This document shows positions 50,307 through 59,297 of a DNA stretch of 64,000 nucleotides, one piece after another. The first letter of the stretch is position 1; each line of letters opens with the position of its first letter. The stretch lies in NCBI GenBank assembly GCA_900549485.1, contig UROG01000002.1, positions 54,083 through 118,082 on the forward strand, read 5' to 3'. This DNA comes from an uncultured Eubacteriales bacterium (lineage in GTDB: Bacteria > Bacillota > Clostridia > Oscillospirales > Oscillospiraceae). The notes under the pieces were generated by a model that worked only from the letters and a program-made list of their open reading frames with translations, had not been told where the DNA came from and ran no database searches. The translations under genes and the position numbers were made by a program.

Positions 50307-51323
50307 TTACTTGATGTACTCGTAGAGTTCGGGGAAATACTGCTCAGTAAGGGTTCTGTACGCGTCGATATTCACGACCCAGGGAACTACTTCAATCGGG
50401 TTGGAGGTGTCGGTATCCGGGGTAATGGAGATATTGGGGAGGTTATACTGTACGTTCTTCTCCGCTTCCTTGTTGACGGCCGCGTTGTACAGCGCAAGGC
50501 ACGCGATAAAGCCTTCCCATCCGGGAGAGCTGGAAATTGTGAAGCCGAGGGTTCCGTTATTGATCATTTCCAGGCCGACATCGGAGCCGTTTTCGGAAAT
50601 GATAACATAGTTGTCGGCAACGCCCATGTCCTCAAGGCGCTGGCGGACAGCGGCAGCCATGTCTTCATCCATAACGAAGATAATGCCGAACTCCAGACCG
50701 GAGTTAACAAGGTCTTCCGCCTTGTCGGCCGCAACAGCGGGAGTATAGTCGCCGTCCTCAATTGTGAGGAGTTTGTTCTTTCCAAGGTCGTTTGCGGTGT
50801 CTTCCATTGCCTTGTTCACAGTCTGGCAGGGGACGGATTCAAAATTGCCGGTAATAATAACGAAATCCTTGCCGGGGTGATTTTCTGCCATCCAATTTGC
50901 GTAGTCAACTCCCATGCCTGCCCAGTCAAAGTCAACCGCGCCTGCAACGTCGCAGTCGGCATTGAACACCGAGCCCACACTGTCGGTAGCGACGACGGGA
51001 ATGCCCGCTTCGTCGCCTTTAAGAGCTGCCGTGATCGCGCCGCTCTCATTAAAGGAGAAGACCGAGATGCCGTCAACCTGCTGATTGACAAGATTCTCGA
51101 TGTTTGCAAGCTCTGCGCTCACATCGTAGCCCGAGTTGAGAACAACGACATCAACGCCCAAAAGCTCCGCCGCCGCCTGGAACCCCTCTACGTCTCTGAG
51201 ATACCACGTGTCAGGGCCGGGTGTGATATAGCCGAATGTGAGTTTCTGTTCTGCTGACGCAGAAACCGCACAAAGGGCGAACAACATGGAAAGTGCAAGA
51301 ACGATTGCGAGAAATTTCTTCAT
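50307..51323 (-). CDS. Sugar-binding lipoprotein-like periplasmic-type protein (RbsB family)
   Basis: 338 residues. Signal peptide 'MKKFLAIVLALSMLFALCAV' then SASA/EQ, with a possible signal peptidase I site AxA before Glu-Gln; the Cys at about 18 is not in a clear lipobox. Mature part is a type I binding fold: 'TFGYITPGPDTWYLRDVEGF' (split), 'DVVVLNSGYDVSAELANIENL', 'DGISVFSFNESGAITAALKGD', 'GIPVVATDSVGSV' and 'YVIISENGSDVG'. It delivers the sugar to the ABC importer. First gene of the left sugar operon, under a strong promoter. Confidence 0.92.
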   Translation of the reverse strand: MKKFLAIVLALSMLFALCAVSASAEQKLTFGYITPGPDTWYLRDVEGFQAAAELLGVDVVVLNSGYDVSAELANIENLVNQQVDGISVFSFNESGAITAALKGDEAGIPVVATDSVGSVFNADCDVAGAVDFDWAGMGVDYANWMAENHPGKDFVIITGNFESVPCQTVNKAMEDTANDLGKNKLLTIEDGDYTPAVAADKAEDLVNSGLEFGIIFVMDEDMAAAVRQRLEDMGVADNYVIISENGSDVGLEMINNGTLGFTISSSPGWEGFIACLALYNAAVNKEAEKNVQYNLPNISITPDTDTSNPIEVVPWVVNIDAYRTLTEQYFPELYEYIK

Positions 51324-51350
51324 GATTTGCCTCCTTTTAAATTTTTTTGA

Positions 51351-51366
51351 AACTTGCTTTCAAGTT
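51351..51366 (-). promoter_or_regulatory. 16-bp palindromic operator candidate
   Basis: AACTTG-CTTT-CAAGTT (51351-51366), just downstream of the predicted transcription start of the left sugar operon. A second partial palindrome TTG-N-CATG-N-CAA overlaps the -35. Both are candidate GntR or catabolite-control sites; the first lacks the classical cre consensus. Confidence 0.5.
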
Positions 51367-51377
51367 CTGTGTTTAGG

Positions 51378-51406
51378 ACTATAACACATTTAACTTGTCA
51401 TGTCAA
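51378..51406 (-). promoter_or_regulatory. Promoter of the left sugar operon
   Basis: Minus strand -35 TTGACA (51406-51401), 17-bp spacer, -10 TATAGT (51383-51378). About 55 bp upstream of the binding-protein start. It probably drives the eight genes down to 42114. Confidence 0.82.
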
Positions 51407-51436
51407 CCCGGCATCATAACAAAATGACAATTTTTA

Positions 51437-51480
51437 AAAACCAAAAACAAACCGGATCCCAATCTGAATGGGGGTCCGGT
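51437..51480 (-). terminator. Terminator downstream of the small membrane ORF
   Basis: 10-bp stem ACCGGATCCC (51451-51460) / GGGGTCCGGT (51471-51480); on the minus strand it runs into TTTGTTTTTGGTTTTT. Separates the right operon and small ORF from the left operon promoter. Confidence 0.8.
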
Positions 51481-51581
51481 CCGAAACGCCGGTTATCCAT
51501 CAGAACACGGCAGTGGGAATAAGCGGCATACTGTACGCAAGCAGGCGGGCAAAAAATGGAGCGGAGATGCGCGCCGTAAGC

Positions 51582-51716
51582 TCATACCGCGTCGCTTATC
51601 TGACGCGAAAGGCTCAGCGGTATCGCAACGGCGGTAATTACGGCGAGTATGACAAAGAAAACGGCAATACGCTTAAAAGTCTTTGTGTAGTCCGGCTTCA
51701 TAACCTGATCTTTCAT
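51582..51716 (-). CDS. 44-residue single-span membrane protein
   Basis: ATG 51716 with a textbook GGAGG 8 nt upstream. Product: charged N-terminus with 'MKDQVMKPDYTKTFKR', one membrane helix 'IAVFFVILAVITAVAIPLSL', and a short tail ending ISDAV. Downstream, in another frame, about 25 further hydrophobic residues ('APFFARLLAYSMPLIPTAVF') could be read, so it may be the start of a two-helix protein broken by a frameshift. A terminator-like hairpin sits directly before it. It is too short to assign; it may be a transporter or kinase-associated peptide. Confidence 0.5.
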   Translation of the reverse strand: MKDQVMKPDYTKTFKRIAVFFVILAVITAVAIPLSLSRQISDAV

Positions 51717-51742
51717 TCTGATATCCTCCGAATATATAAAAA

Positions 51743-51782
51743 CTGCTCCCTCATTGAGCTTGTGCCCATTATGAGAGAGCAG
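51743..51782 (-). terminator. Attenuator-like hairpin before the small membrane ORF
   Basis: 12-bp stem CTGCTCCCTCAT (51743-51754) / ATGAGAGAGCAG (51771-51782) with one mismatch; on the minus strand the stem is followed by TTTTTATATATT and then the GGAGG of the small ORF. Placement suggests conditional read-through into the ORF. Confidence 0.6.
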
Positions 51783-51840
51783 ATTAAATTTAGTTTACAA
51801 CCGTATATCATGCGCATACGGCGGTTTTTTAAATAAATAT

Positions 51841-51881
51841 TAAACAAAAAAACCAACCTGAAGCCCAAAGGCTCCAGATTG
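51841..51881 (-). terminator. Terminator of the right sugar operon
   Basis: Stem CCAA-CTG-AGCC / GGCT-CAG-TTGG with two mismatches and a CAAA loop (51857-51881 region), followed on the minus strand by GGTTTTTTTGTTTAAT. About 130 bp after the aldolase stop. Confidence 0.65.
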
Positions 51882-52010
51882 GAAAGAAAGGAAACAAGAC
51901 GTCAAATTTTGGTTTTCAGTTTGTCAAAGAAGTCCGTTATGGGCTTTTTGAGCTATCCAGGAAAACAGCAGTCTGATTTGGGCATTTTTTCGCGGCGGCG
52001 CCGTGCATGG

Positions 52011-52943
52011 TCAGAGTGAGCCGATTTTTGTGATGCTGCTGAACAGCTTCTCTTTCTGCGGCACGGCAGTTTTTGAAGGCGTCCATGCCTTCCCGTCGCT
52101 TCCGAAGAGCTTTATCAGTTCGCAGGTGCGCTTTCTGATCGCATCCTGCACCATCGTCCAGAACGCGTAGGAGCCGTTGCCGCTTATGTCGGCGTTCTTG
52201 AGCGCCATACATGCGGCGGTGCAGAGGTCATGATAAATATTCACCTTGTTTATGCCCGAGCGGCAGACTCGATAGAGGTTCTCGTCGCCGGAGCCGGAGC
52301 CGCCGTGCATGACAAGAGGAATGTCTGTCGCCTCCTTTATCTCTGCCAGACGCGCAAAGTCCATTACGGGCAGCTGCGTATATGTGCCGTGGGCATTTCC
52401 GATCGAAACGGCAAGGCAGTCTATGCCTGTCCTGCTGACAAATTCGGCCGCAAAGGCGGGATCCGTAAGGCCGGAAGTGCGTTCATCCCTGTTCTTGCAG
52501 GCATCGTCTACGTGTCCCAGCTCGGATTCCACCGTGACTCCGACGGAATGGGCGATATGGGTCATTTCTGCCACCTGCCGGACGTTTTCCTCAAAGGGCA
52601 GGCAGGAACGATCCACCATAACGGATGTGAAGCCGCCCATAATGGCTCTCATCATATCGTGCAGGACCTGCTCGTTCCCCTTTGCGCCCGTGACCGAGCC
52701 GCCGTGATCAAGATGAAGTGCGACGGGAATGTCGGTCTCGTTGGCAAGCTCGCACATATATTTCCCGGTCAGCACAAAATCGGGAGATTGGAGCGGCCCG
52801 ACGTCCAATATAATAGGTGCTTTCATTTCCTCGGCGGCGGCGATAACCGCACGCGCATCAAATTCATTCGTGACATTGGGCGCAGCGACGGCATAGTTAT
52901 TTCTGTTTGCCTCGTCAAGCAGCTCCTTCATTGTCAGCAGCAT
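52011..52943 (-). CDS. Class II aldolase (GatY/FbaA family), copy 1
   Basis: 310 residues. Zn and catalytic residues are in place: 'PVALHLDHGG' (catalytic Asp, Zn His), 'VSIGNAHGTY' (Zn His) and 'PLVMHGGSGSGDENL' (Zn His, phosphate loop), with 'GINKVNIYHDL'. It cleaves a ketose (bis)phosphate to DHAP and an aldehyde. Compared with copies 2 and 3 it has a longer insert ('GHVDDACKNRDERTSG') and a longer C-terminus. Last large gene of the right operon, 16 bp after the first FGGY kinase. Confidence 0.92.
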   Translation of the reverse strand: MLLTMKELLDEANRNNYAVAAPNVTNEFDARAVIAAAEEMKAPIILDVGPLQSPDFVLTGKYMCELANETDIPVALHLDHGGSVTGAKGNEQVLHDMMRAIMGGFTSVMVDRSCLPFEENVRQVAEMTHIAHSVGVTVESELGHVDDACKNRDERTSGLTDPAFAAEFVSRTGIDCLAVSIGNAHGTYTQLPVMDFARLAEIKEATDIPLVMHGGSGSGDENLYRVCRSGINKVNIYHDLCTAACMALKNADISGNGSYAFWTMVQDAIRKRTCELIKLFGSDGKAWTPSKTAVPQKEKLFSSITKIGSL

Positions 52944-52958
52944 GGTTCCATCCTCCTT

Positions 52959-54431
52959 TTATAATGAGCTGAGCGTATGATTCGCTTTTTTAAGGGTTTC
53001 GTACAGGCTGCCGTACAATTCGACGCGTTCCGCGTAATAATCGCTTGCGCTCGGTTCAAAGACGCGGTCATACGTCACTGTTTCGGCAGCCTCGGCTATA
53101 TTGTCAAAGCAGCCGTCCTCCACCGCGCCAAGCAGAGCGTTGCCGAAGGGGCCTGTATTTTTGACGGCAGGTCTGTATATCTGCGTGCGGAGAACATCCG
53201 CTTTTATCTGGAGTATCCTGTCAGTCGCCGTACCGCCGGTGCAGCATATCCTGCTTATCGGTATGCCGGCCTTTTTCAGCGTACCGAGGATCATTGCGTC
53301 TTCAAAGGCGACGCCCTCAATTATGGCCCTGTAAAGCCGGTATCTGTCCGTTTCAAGGCCTATTCCCAGAAACGCGGCTCTTGACTGCGAATCGTTGTAC
53401 GGGGTGGCGCAGCCGGAAAAATGCGGCATGACCATGACGGACGACGGCTTCGGGGGCATTTTTTCCTCGCAGTCCCTGAAGAAATCCGTATGGCTTCCCT
53501 CCGGACCGAACAGGGAAGCAAACCATTTGTAGGCCGCGCCCGCCGTATTCTGCCATGCTATCGTGTTTTCAAGTCCCGGGATGAGATAGGGCTGCTTGGA
53601 TATCTGGCAGGAAGCTATCGTTTCCGCTTTAAGGCTGCCGTGCGGCATAACGACGGTGAAGCCCTCTGTCGTACCGCAGGGCATGGCGCACTCGCCGACC
53701 CTGCTGATGCCTGAGCCGATGGCATTGCAGATATGGTCATGCGCGCCCGCAATCACCTTCACGTTCCGGCTGCCGATCTCTTTGCATATGGATTCCTTCA
53801 GCATACCGACACATGTCCCGGGGCGCACGGCATCCGGCATGGCGGACCTGGGTATACCCGCCGCGCCGAGCACGGCTTCCGACCAGCTGAGGCTTTCGAT
53901 ATCAAACGCAAGAGTCCTTGCCGCCAGCGAATGATCAATGACCGCCGCGCCGCACAGGCGATAGATCATATAGCTCTGGAAGCTGAGGTATTTCCACACT
54001 CTGTCGGCAAGACCCGGGACATTGTTCGCCAGCCACATTTCTTTCGGCAGGGAATAAATGGACGAAACGTGCTGACCCGTGATCTCCGACAGCTTCAGAG
54101 GCCCGAGTTTCCGGACAAGCGTGCCGGCCTCTTCCTCGCCGCGCAGATCAGAGCCAATGATCCCCCTGTGCAGGGAATTTCCGTCTGCGTCGATCGGGAT
54201 GACCGCCTCGCCCAGACTGCTCACGGTGATACTGCGCACGTCTCTCCCGGCGGCCACTCTGCTGACGCACTTCATCGCGCCCGCAAAAACAAGCTCCTCG
54301 TCCAGCTCCCTTATCCCGCCGTGCTGAACATTCATGCTGTACGATACGCCGCAGCTGCCCAATATTTTTCCCGACGCGTCCATAACGGCTGCCTTGCAGC
54401 CGGAAGTACCGATATCAAGTCCTATATACAT
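52959..54431 (-). CDS. FGGY-family carbohydrate kinase, copy 1
   Basis: 490 residues. N-terminal 'YIGLDIGTSGCKAAVMDASG', 'VSSIYSLPKEMWLANNVPG', 'AGAHDHICNAIGSG' (substrate Asp of FGGY kinases) and 'MPCGTTEGFTVV', C-terminal 'RICCTGGTATDRILQIKADV' for ATP binding. Overall closest to xylulokinase/fuculokinase-like members. It phosphorylates a ketose or polyol before aldolase cleavage. Start overlaps the end of kinase 2 by 17 bp, so the two kinases are translationally coupled. Confidence 0.92.
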   Translation of the reverse strand: MYIGLDIGTSGCKAAVMDASGKILGSCGVSYSMNVQHGGIRELDEELVFAGAMKCVSRVAAGRDVRSITVSSLGEAVIPIDADGNSLHRGIIGSDLRGEEEAGTLVRKLGPLKLSEITGQHVSSIYSLPKEMWLANNVPGLADRVWKYLSFQSYMIYRLCGAAVIDHSLAARTLAFDIESLSWSEAVLGAAGIPRSAMPDAVRPGTCVGMLKESICKEIGSRNVKVIAGAHDHICNAIGSGISRVGECAMPCGTTEGFTVVMPHGSLKAETIASCQISKQPYLIPGLENTIAWQNTAGAAYKWFASLFGPEGSHTDFFRDCEEKMPPKPSSVMVMPHFSGCATPYNDSQSRAAFLGIGLETDRYRLYRAIIEGVAFEDAMILGTLKKAGIPISRICCTGGTATDRILQIKADVLRTQIYRPAVKNTGPFGNALLGAVEDGCFDNIAEAAETVTYDRVFEPSASDYYAERVELYGSLYETLKKANHTLSSL

Positions 54432-55902
54432 CCTTGTACACCTCGGAGTAAGCTTCCATCTGTTTTATAAAACGGACATATTCCTCCTCGTATCTTTCCG
54501 AGGAGTTTTTGTCCGGCTCGTACAATTTTCCGGGCTTTATAAGGCTGCTCTGTGCCTCGGCAATATCGGCAAAGAAACCGCAGCCCACGCCGCTCAGGAT
54601 CGCGCATCCTGCGGCGCCCGCTTCAAAGCTTTCAAGCGTGAGTATGCTCTCGCCCAGAATGTCGGCCTTTATCTGCATCCAGACAGCCGAGGTTGAGCCT
54701 CCGCCTACAGAGCGGATATTTTCAAGCTTTTTTATGCCGTGCTTCAGGAAATAATCCCTGTTTGCCCTCAAATGCATTGCAACGCTCTCCATAAGCCCCT
54801 TATATATACTGAACGGCGTCGTCTTCGTTGTCAGGCCGCTGATGACCCCTTCCGATCTCAGCCGGAAGCAGGGGTGCCCCGAGGCGGAAAAGCCGGGGTT
54901 TATGATCACGCCCGAAGGTCCAGAGGGCATATTCCGCTCCATGTACGAATAAAATTCGCTTCTGGGGATCATGGGATACATTATATCCCTGAACCAGCGT
55001 ATAAGGTTGCCGCTCATGGGGCAAAGGCAAAAACTGCCGAATGAATCGCCGTATGCCGTCGGCGAACAGGTATAGTCTCCGTCAAACATCGCCTTGGACC
55101 GGTTCGGCGCGTCCATAAGGAAATTAAGCGTATCACCGCTTCCGGATATATTTACCGTGATACCTTCCGAAAGTCCGCCGCCGATAGCACAGCACCAGCT
55201 GTCATGGCCGCCGGTGAACACCCTGAGCGTACTGTTGAGGCCGTACTCCTCCGCTATCCGGGGAAGCACGGTGCCCGCGCAGGTGCCTGACCTTACCGGC
55301 TCTGAGAGCCATTCCTTCCTGACGCCCGCAAAGTCAAGTATTTCTTCATCCCACGCCTTGCGCACCACGTCAAACGCCATTGTCCTTGAGGCAAGCGAGT
55401 AGGAGATCAGCCGGTTCCCCGTAAGCTTATATATGATGAAGTCCTCAAAAAGGAGTATCTTGTTTACCCTGTCCCAATAGGCTTCATTGCCGCGTATCCA
55501 CATCAGCTTTTCTATTGAGTAGGTGCCGTTCGGTCTGACGCCCGTGCGCTCGAATATTTCACGGCTGCCGAAGCGCGCCGCTATTTTTTCGCTTTCATCA
55601 AAGCCCCGGTGATCGTTGTACAGTATCGAGTTTCCGAGAACCCTGTCGTTCTCATCCAGCAGAACGCAGCTTTCACCTATTGCCGAGACTCCTATCCCGT
55701 CAATAGGTGAATTGACTGTATGCGCCGCTTCGGAAAGAACCTCGCAGGCCTTCTGAAGGACGTTATTCGCATCCAGACAATACTGTCCCCCATCGGAAGT
55801 ATAGGAATACTCCCGATGGGTCCGGCAGAGCACGGTTCCGTTCTCATCAAAAAGAACGCACTTTACTCCGCTTGTTCCGACGTCAAGTCCTCCGATGATC
55901 AT
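54415..55902 (-). CDS. FGGY-family carbohydrate kinase, copy 2
   Basis: 495 residues, clearly homologous to copy 1 but divergent: 'IGGLDVGTSGVKCVLFDENG', 'GTYSIEKLMWIRGNEAYWD', 'TGGHDSWCCAIGGGL' (substrate Asp), 'NISGSGDTLNFLM', 'NIRSVGGGSTSAVWMQIKAD'. Because both retain the catalytic Asp and ATP loop, they may act on different substrates or give two successive phosphorylations. Begins 3 bp after aldolase 2. Confidence 0.92.
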   Translation of the reverse strand: MIIGGLDVGTSGVKCVLFDENGTVLCRTHREYSYTSDGGQYCLDANNVLQKACEVLSEAAHTVNSPIDGIGVSAIGESCVLLDENDRVLGNSILYNDHRGFDESEKIAARFGSREIFERTGVRPNGTYSIEKLMWIRGNEAYWDRVNKILLFEDFIIYKLTGNRLISYSLASRTMAFDVVRKAWDEEILDFAGVRKEWLSEPVRSGTCAGTVLPRIAEEYGLNSTLRVFTGGHDSWCCAIGGGLSEGITVNISGSGDTLNFLMDAPNRSKAMFDGDYTCSPTAYGDSFGSFCLCPMSGNLIRWFRDIMYPMIPRSEFYSYMERNMPSGPSGVIINPGFSASGHPCFRLRSEGVISGLTTKTTPFSIYKGLMESVAMHLRANRDYFLKHGIKKLENIRSVGGGSTSAVWMQIKADILGESILTLESFEAGAAGCAILSGVGCGFFADIAEAQSSLIKPGKLYEPDKNSSERYEEEYVRFIKQMEAYSEVYKDVYRT

Positions 55903-55905
55903 GGC

Positions 55906-56760
55906 TCAGAAATTGCCGTTGCCGAGCAGAACTATGTATTCCTTGGCCGCTTCGGTTATGGCGCGCTTGCTCATATCCAGTATCTCGTGGATATAGAACG
56001 GCTCCTTGGCATTTTTGAACGCCTCGGTAAGAACCGCCTGCGGACGGATGGCAGGCGCGGTATACACATTGACCTTCCTGAGACCGAGCGTGATAGCCTC
56101 GCGCAGCTGACTGCGCTCCACACCCGAGGAGCCGTGCATTACCAGCGCGCAGTCGGAAGCCGCCTCAAGCTTTTTGAGGTGCTCAAGATCAAGCACGGGC
56201 TGCTGCACCTTCATGCCGTGAATAGTGCCGAAAGAGACGGTCATTGCGTCCGCGCCGGTCAGATCGATGAACCTCTTGAGTTCTTCGGGATCGGTGAAAA
56301 ATTCTCTCAGATTGATATCGGAGTCAGCCTCGACCATGGCGACGTTGGGCATTTTCCCGCACATCGCCTCGACGCTTACGCCGATCGGGTGGCAGACGTC
56401 AACTACCGTCTTTACCATGCGCACGTTGTCCTCAAAGGGCAGCTCCGAAAAGTCCGCCATAACGGATGTGTAGCCGCATTTGATCGCTCTCATAATATAA
56501 TTCACCGATGTGCCGTGGTCAAGATGAAGGCAGACGGGAACCTTTGCCTCTTCGGCAAGCTTTCTGTAATACGGACCGTACTTGTCCATGGGACCGAACT
56601 CTTCAAAAAGCTGTGCCTGACCGATGATAACGGGCGCGTTCAGCTCCTCCGCCGCTTCGATGACGGCTTCCGCCATGGTGATGCTTGTGGTCGTAAACAT
56701 TCCTACGGCATATTTTCTTTTCTTTGCGTCCTCTAAAAGAGTTGTAAGGTTGGTAATCAT
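55906..56760 (-). CDS. Class II aldolase, copy 2
   Basis: 284 residues, the usual GatY length. 'KVPVCLHLDHGTSVNY' (Asp, Zn His), 'TVSFGTIHGMKVQQP' (Zn His), 'ALVMHGSSGVERSQL' (Zn His) and 'LGLRKVNVYTAPA'. Ser replaces Gly in the MHGGSG loop, which could alter phosphate binding. Lies between permease and kinase 2 with short gaps, so it is co-transcribed. Confidence 0.92.
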   Translation of the reverse strand: MITNLTTLLEDAKKRKYAVGMFTTTSITMAEAVIEAAEELNAPVIIGQAQLFEEFGPMDKYGPYYRKLAEEAKVPVCLHLDHGTSVNYIMRAIKCGYTSVMADFSELPFEDNVRMVKTVVDVCHPIGVSVEAMCGKMPNVAMVEADSDINLREFFTDPEELKRFIDLTGADAMTVSFGTIHGMKVQQPVLDLEHLKKLEAASDCALVMHGSSGVERSQLREAITLGLRKVNVYTAPAIRPQAVLTEAFKNAKEPFYIHEILDMSKRAITEAAKEYIVLLGNGNF

Positions 56761-56778
56761 ATACTTTCTTCTCCCTGA

Positions 56779-57756
56779 TTATTTGTCTTCGCGGTTTTTG
56801 CGGACAATATCTATAACAACTGCAATAATGATAATTACGCCCTTCGCAACGTACTGCCAGAAGGAGTTGACGCTGAGCAGGTTCAGGCCGTTGGTTATGA
56901 CGCCTATCATGAGAATACCGAGAATGGAGCCTCCTATGGAGAGGACGCCTCCCGACATGCTTGCGCCGCCCAGAGCGGTCGCCGCGATCGCGTCAAGCTC
57001 AAAGTTGGCGCCCAGCGTGGGAGTGGCGGAGCCGAGTCTCGCGGCCCATACGATGCCGCAGAACGCCGCCAGAACGCCGCTGATAACATAGACCGAGATT
57101 ATTACCTTTTTGGAGTTTATGCCGGTATAATCGGCTGCCGTTCTGTTCCCGCCGACCGCATAAATGTACCCGCCGAATTTCGTCTTATACAGTATTATAG
57201 TTGTTATTATCAAAGCAATAAGCGCATACAGCACTATGATGGACAAGCCGTTTATAGTCGTGTTGCCTATCACGGTGAACGCGTCGTTGCGCACTCTTAT
57301 CGGGTTGCCGTCGCATATTACCTGCGCAAGCCCGCGTCCGAGGCATTGAGTGACCAGCGTCGTGATAAACGGCGGTACGCCCACATTGGCGATGAAAAAG
57401 CCGTTGAACACGCCCACCGCAACGCCTATCAGCAGGCAGACCGCCACCGTGGGAACGACCGGCCAGCCGTAATTTGTTATCAGCGTCGCGCTGACAATAC
57501 CCGCAAGGCCGACAGTGGAACCGACAGAAATGTCAATGAAGCCAAGAAGAATGACCATTGACAGCGCGCATGTCAGCATCGCATTGACCGAACAGTTTTT
57601 CAACAGATTCAGCAGGTTTGATTTTGTCAAAAACTTCGGCGTGAGTATAGCCACTATCGTGCACATAAGCAGCAGGCCGACCACCTGCCCCATATTTCTT
57701 TTAAAATACCGTATGAAAAACCCGATAACCGGGGTTTCGTTCAACCGTCTGTTCAT
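56779..57756 (-). CDS. Ribose-type sugar ABC transporter permease, copy 2
   Basis: 325 residues, RbsC-like, about ten membrane helices. 'MLTCALSMVILLGFIDISVG' (split), 'STVGLAGIVSATLI', 'YAVGGNRTAADYTGINSKKV' and 'IAATALGGASMSGGVLSIGG' are the family motifs. Four-bp overlap with the ATPase gene (start 57756, ATPase stop 57753). Confidence 0.94.
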   Translation of the reverse strand: MNRRLNETPVIGFFIRYFKRNMGQVVGLLLMCTIVAILTPKFLTKSNLLNLLKNCSVNAMLTCALSMVILLGFIDISVGSTVGLAGIVSATLITNYGWPVVPTVAVCLLIGVAVGVFNGFFIANVGVPPFITTLVTQCLGRGLAQVICDGNPIRVRNDAFTVIGNTTINGLSIIVLYALIALIITTIILYKTKFGGYIYAVGGNRTAADYTGINSKKVIISVYVISGVLAAFCGIVWAARLGSATPTLGANFELDAIAATALGGASMSGGVLSIGGSILGILMIGVITNGLNLLSVNSFWQYVAKGVIIIIAVVIDIVRKNREDK

Positions 57757-59276
57757 TCCCTAACCTCCTGATCGCCCTCGGCCGGCGCTGAATTGCCCCT
57801 CGCGGCATATTTCATTATTGCTTCCTGCGAAAATTCACTGCGCGGCAGCTCGCCGGTTATTTCCCCGCCGCACATTACGTACACTCTGTCGCACATGTTG
57901 ATTATTTCCGCAAGCTCGCTTGAAACAATGATGATCGAGCAGCCCGCTTTCGCAAGGTCGTTTATAATTCCGTAAATTTCGGACTTTGAGCCGACGTCAA
58001 TACCTCTTGTAGGTTCGTCCAGAATGAGCACTCTGGGGTTCGCGGCAAGCCATTTTGCCAGAACCACCTTCTGCTGGTTGCCGCCGGAGAGCTTTCCGGC
58101 CAGCTGATTTGGGGACGTGATCTTAATGGCAAACTTATCGACGTAATTGTTTATCAGCTCTTTTTCCCGCGCCTTGTCCTTTTTAATGCCTCTGATAAGC
58201 TCCTTGAGCACGGCAAGAGTCATGTTGAAGTCAACGCTGTTTCCGAGTATCAGCCCCTCCTCGCGGCGGTTCTCCGGTATATACGCTATGCCGGCGTCCA
58301 GCGCATCCTCCGGCTGGGTTATATTCAGGGGCTTGCCGTCAAGCGTAACGGCGCCGCTCTCTTTTGGTAAAATTCCGAACAGGGTCTTCATTACCTCCGT
58401 TCTTCCCGCGCCTATCAGTCCGGAAAAACCTACTATTTCCCCGAACTGAGTATAAAAGCTGACATTCCTGAAATACTTTTTATGGCTCAGGTCTTTTACC
58501 TCAAGAGCCTTGCCCAATATCTTGTTTTCAGTCTTTATATAGTATTGGTCGATCACGCGTCCGACCATCATGCTGACAAGCTCATCGGAGTTGATCTCCT
58601 GCATCGGAACCGTTTTTATCGACATACCGTCGCGCAGAACAGTGATACGGTCGGCGATCTGGTACAGCTCGTCTATTTTATGGGATATGTAAATAATGCT
58701 GACGCCTTTTGCCTTGAGCTTCTTTATAAGCTCGAACAGGATCTGGACCTCATGCTTTGACAGCGAGGATGTAGGCTCGTCCATGGCGATTATCTTCGCG
58801 TCCGTGGAAACCGCTTTCATGATCTCCACAAGCTGCTGCATCCCGATAGTAAGCTTTCCGACCATGGTTCCCGCCGAAATATTGAGCCCAAACCCGTTGA
58901 TTATCTTCTGGGCTTCCGCACGCATCTTTTTGCCGTCTACAAAGCCCAGTTTATCCGTTATCTCTCTTCCGAGAAAAATGTTATCCGCAACCGTGCGGCC
59001 CGGAACAAGAACTATTTCCTGATGGATTATCCTGATGCCCGCCGCCGTTGCTTCGGCCACGCCGGCAAGGGCTCTTGGCGTTCCGTCGATCAGTATCTCA
59101 CCGGAATCCCTGTGGTAGATCCCGCCCAATATCTTCATCAGCGTAGACTTTCCGGCGCCGTTTTCTCCAAGTAAAGCATGAACCTCGCCCTGCCTGACAT
59201 CAAAACAGACATCGTTCAGAACCTTGTTCGTCCCGAAAGCTTTACTTACATGCTTGAATTCAAGGGCGCAAGTCAC
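57753..59276 (-). CDS. Ribose-type sugar ABC transporter ATP-binding protein, copy 2
   Basis: 507 residues, two ABC domains. Domain 1: 'LGENGAGKSTLMKILGG', 'LTIGMQQLVEI', 'IIAMDEPTSSLSKHE'. Domain 2: 'LIGAGRTEVMKTLFG', 'LSGGNQQKVVLAKW', 'VLILDEPTRGIDVG'. RbsA/MglA type. Start ATG 59276 behind an ACAGGAGGT site located after the intercistronic hairpin. Confidence 0.95.
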   Translation of the reverse strand: MTCALEFKHVSKAFGTNKVLNDVCFDVRQGEVHALLGENGAGKSTLMKILGGIYHRDSGEILIDGTPRALAGVAEATAAGIRIIHQEIVLVPGRTVADNIFLGREITDKLGFVDGKKMRAEAQKIINGFGLNISAGTMVGKLTIGMQQLVEIMKAVSTDAKIIAMDEPTSSLSKHEVQILFELIKKLKAKGVSIIYISHKIDELYQIADRITVLRDGMSIKTVPMQEINSDELVSMMVGRVIDQYYIKTENKILGKALEVKDLSHKKYFRNVSFYTQFGEIVGFSGLIGAGRTEVMKTLFGILPKESGAVTLDGKPLNITQPEDALDAGIAYIPENRREEGLILGNSVDFNMTLAVLKELIRGIKKDKAREKELINNYVDKFAIKITSPNQLAGKLSGGNQQKVVLAKWLAANPRVLILDEPTRGIDVGSKSEIYGIINDLAKAGCSIIIVSSELAEIINMCDRVYVMCGGEITGELPRSEFSQEAIMKYAARGNSAPAEGDQEVRE

Positions 59277-59297
59277 AAGTAAGTACCTCCTGTAAAG

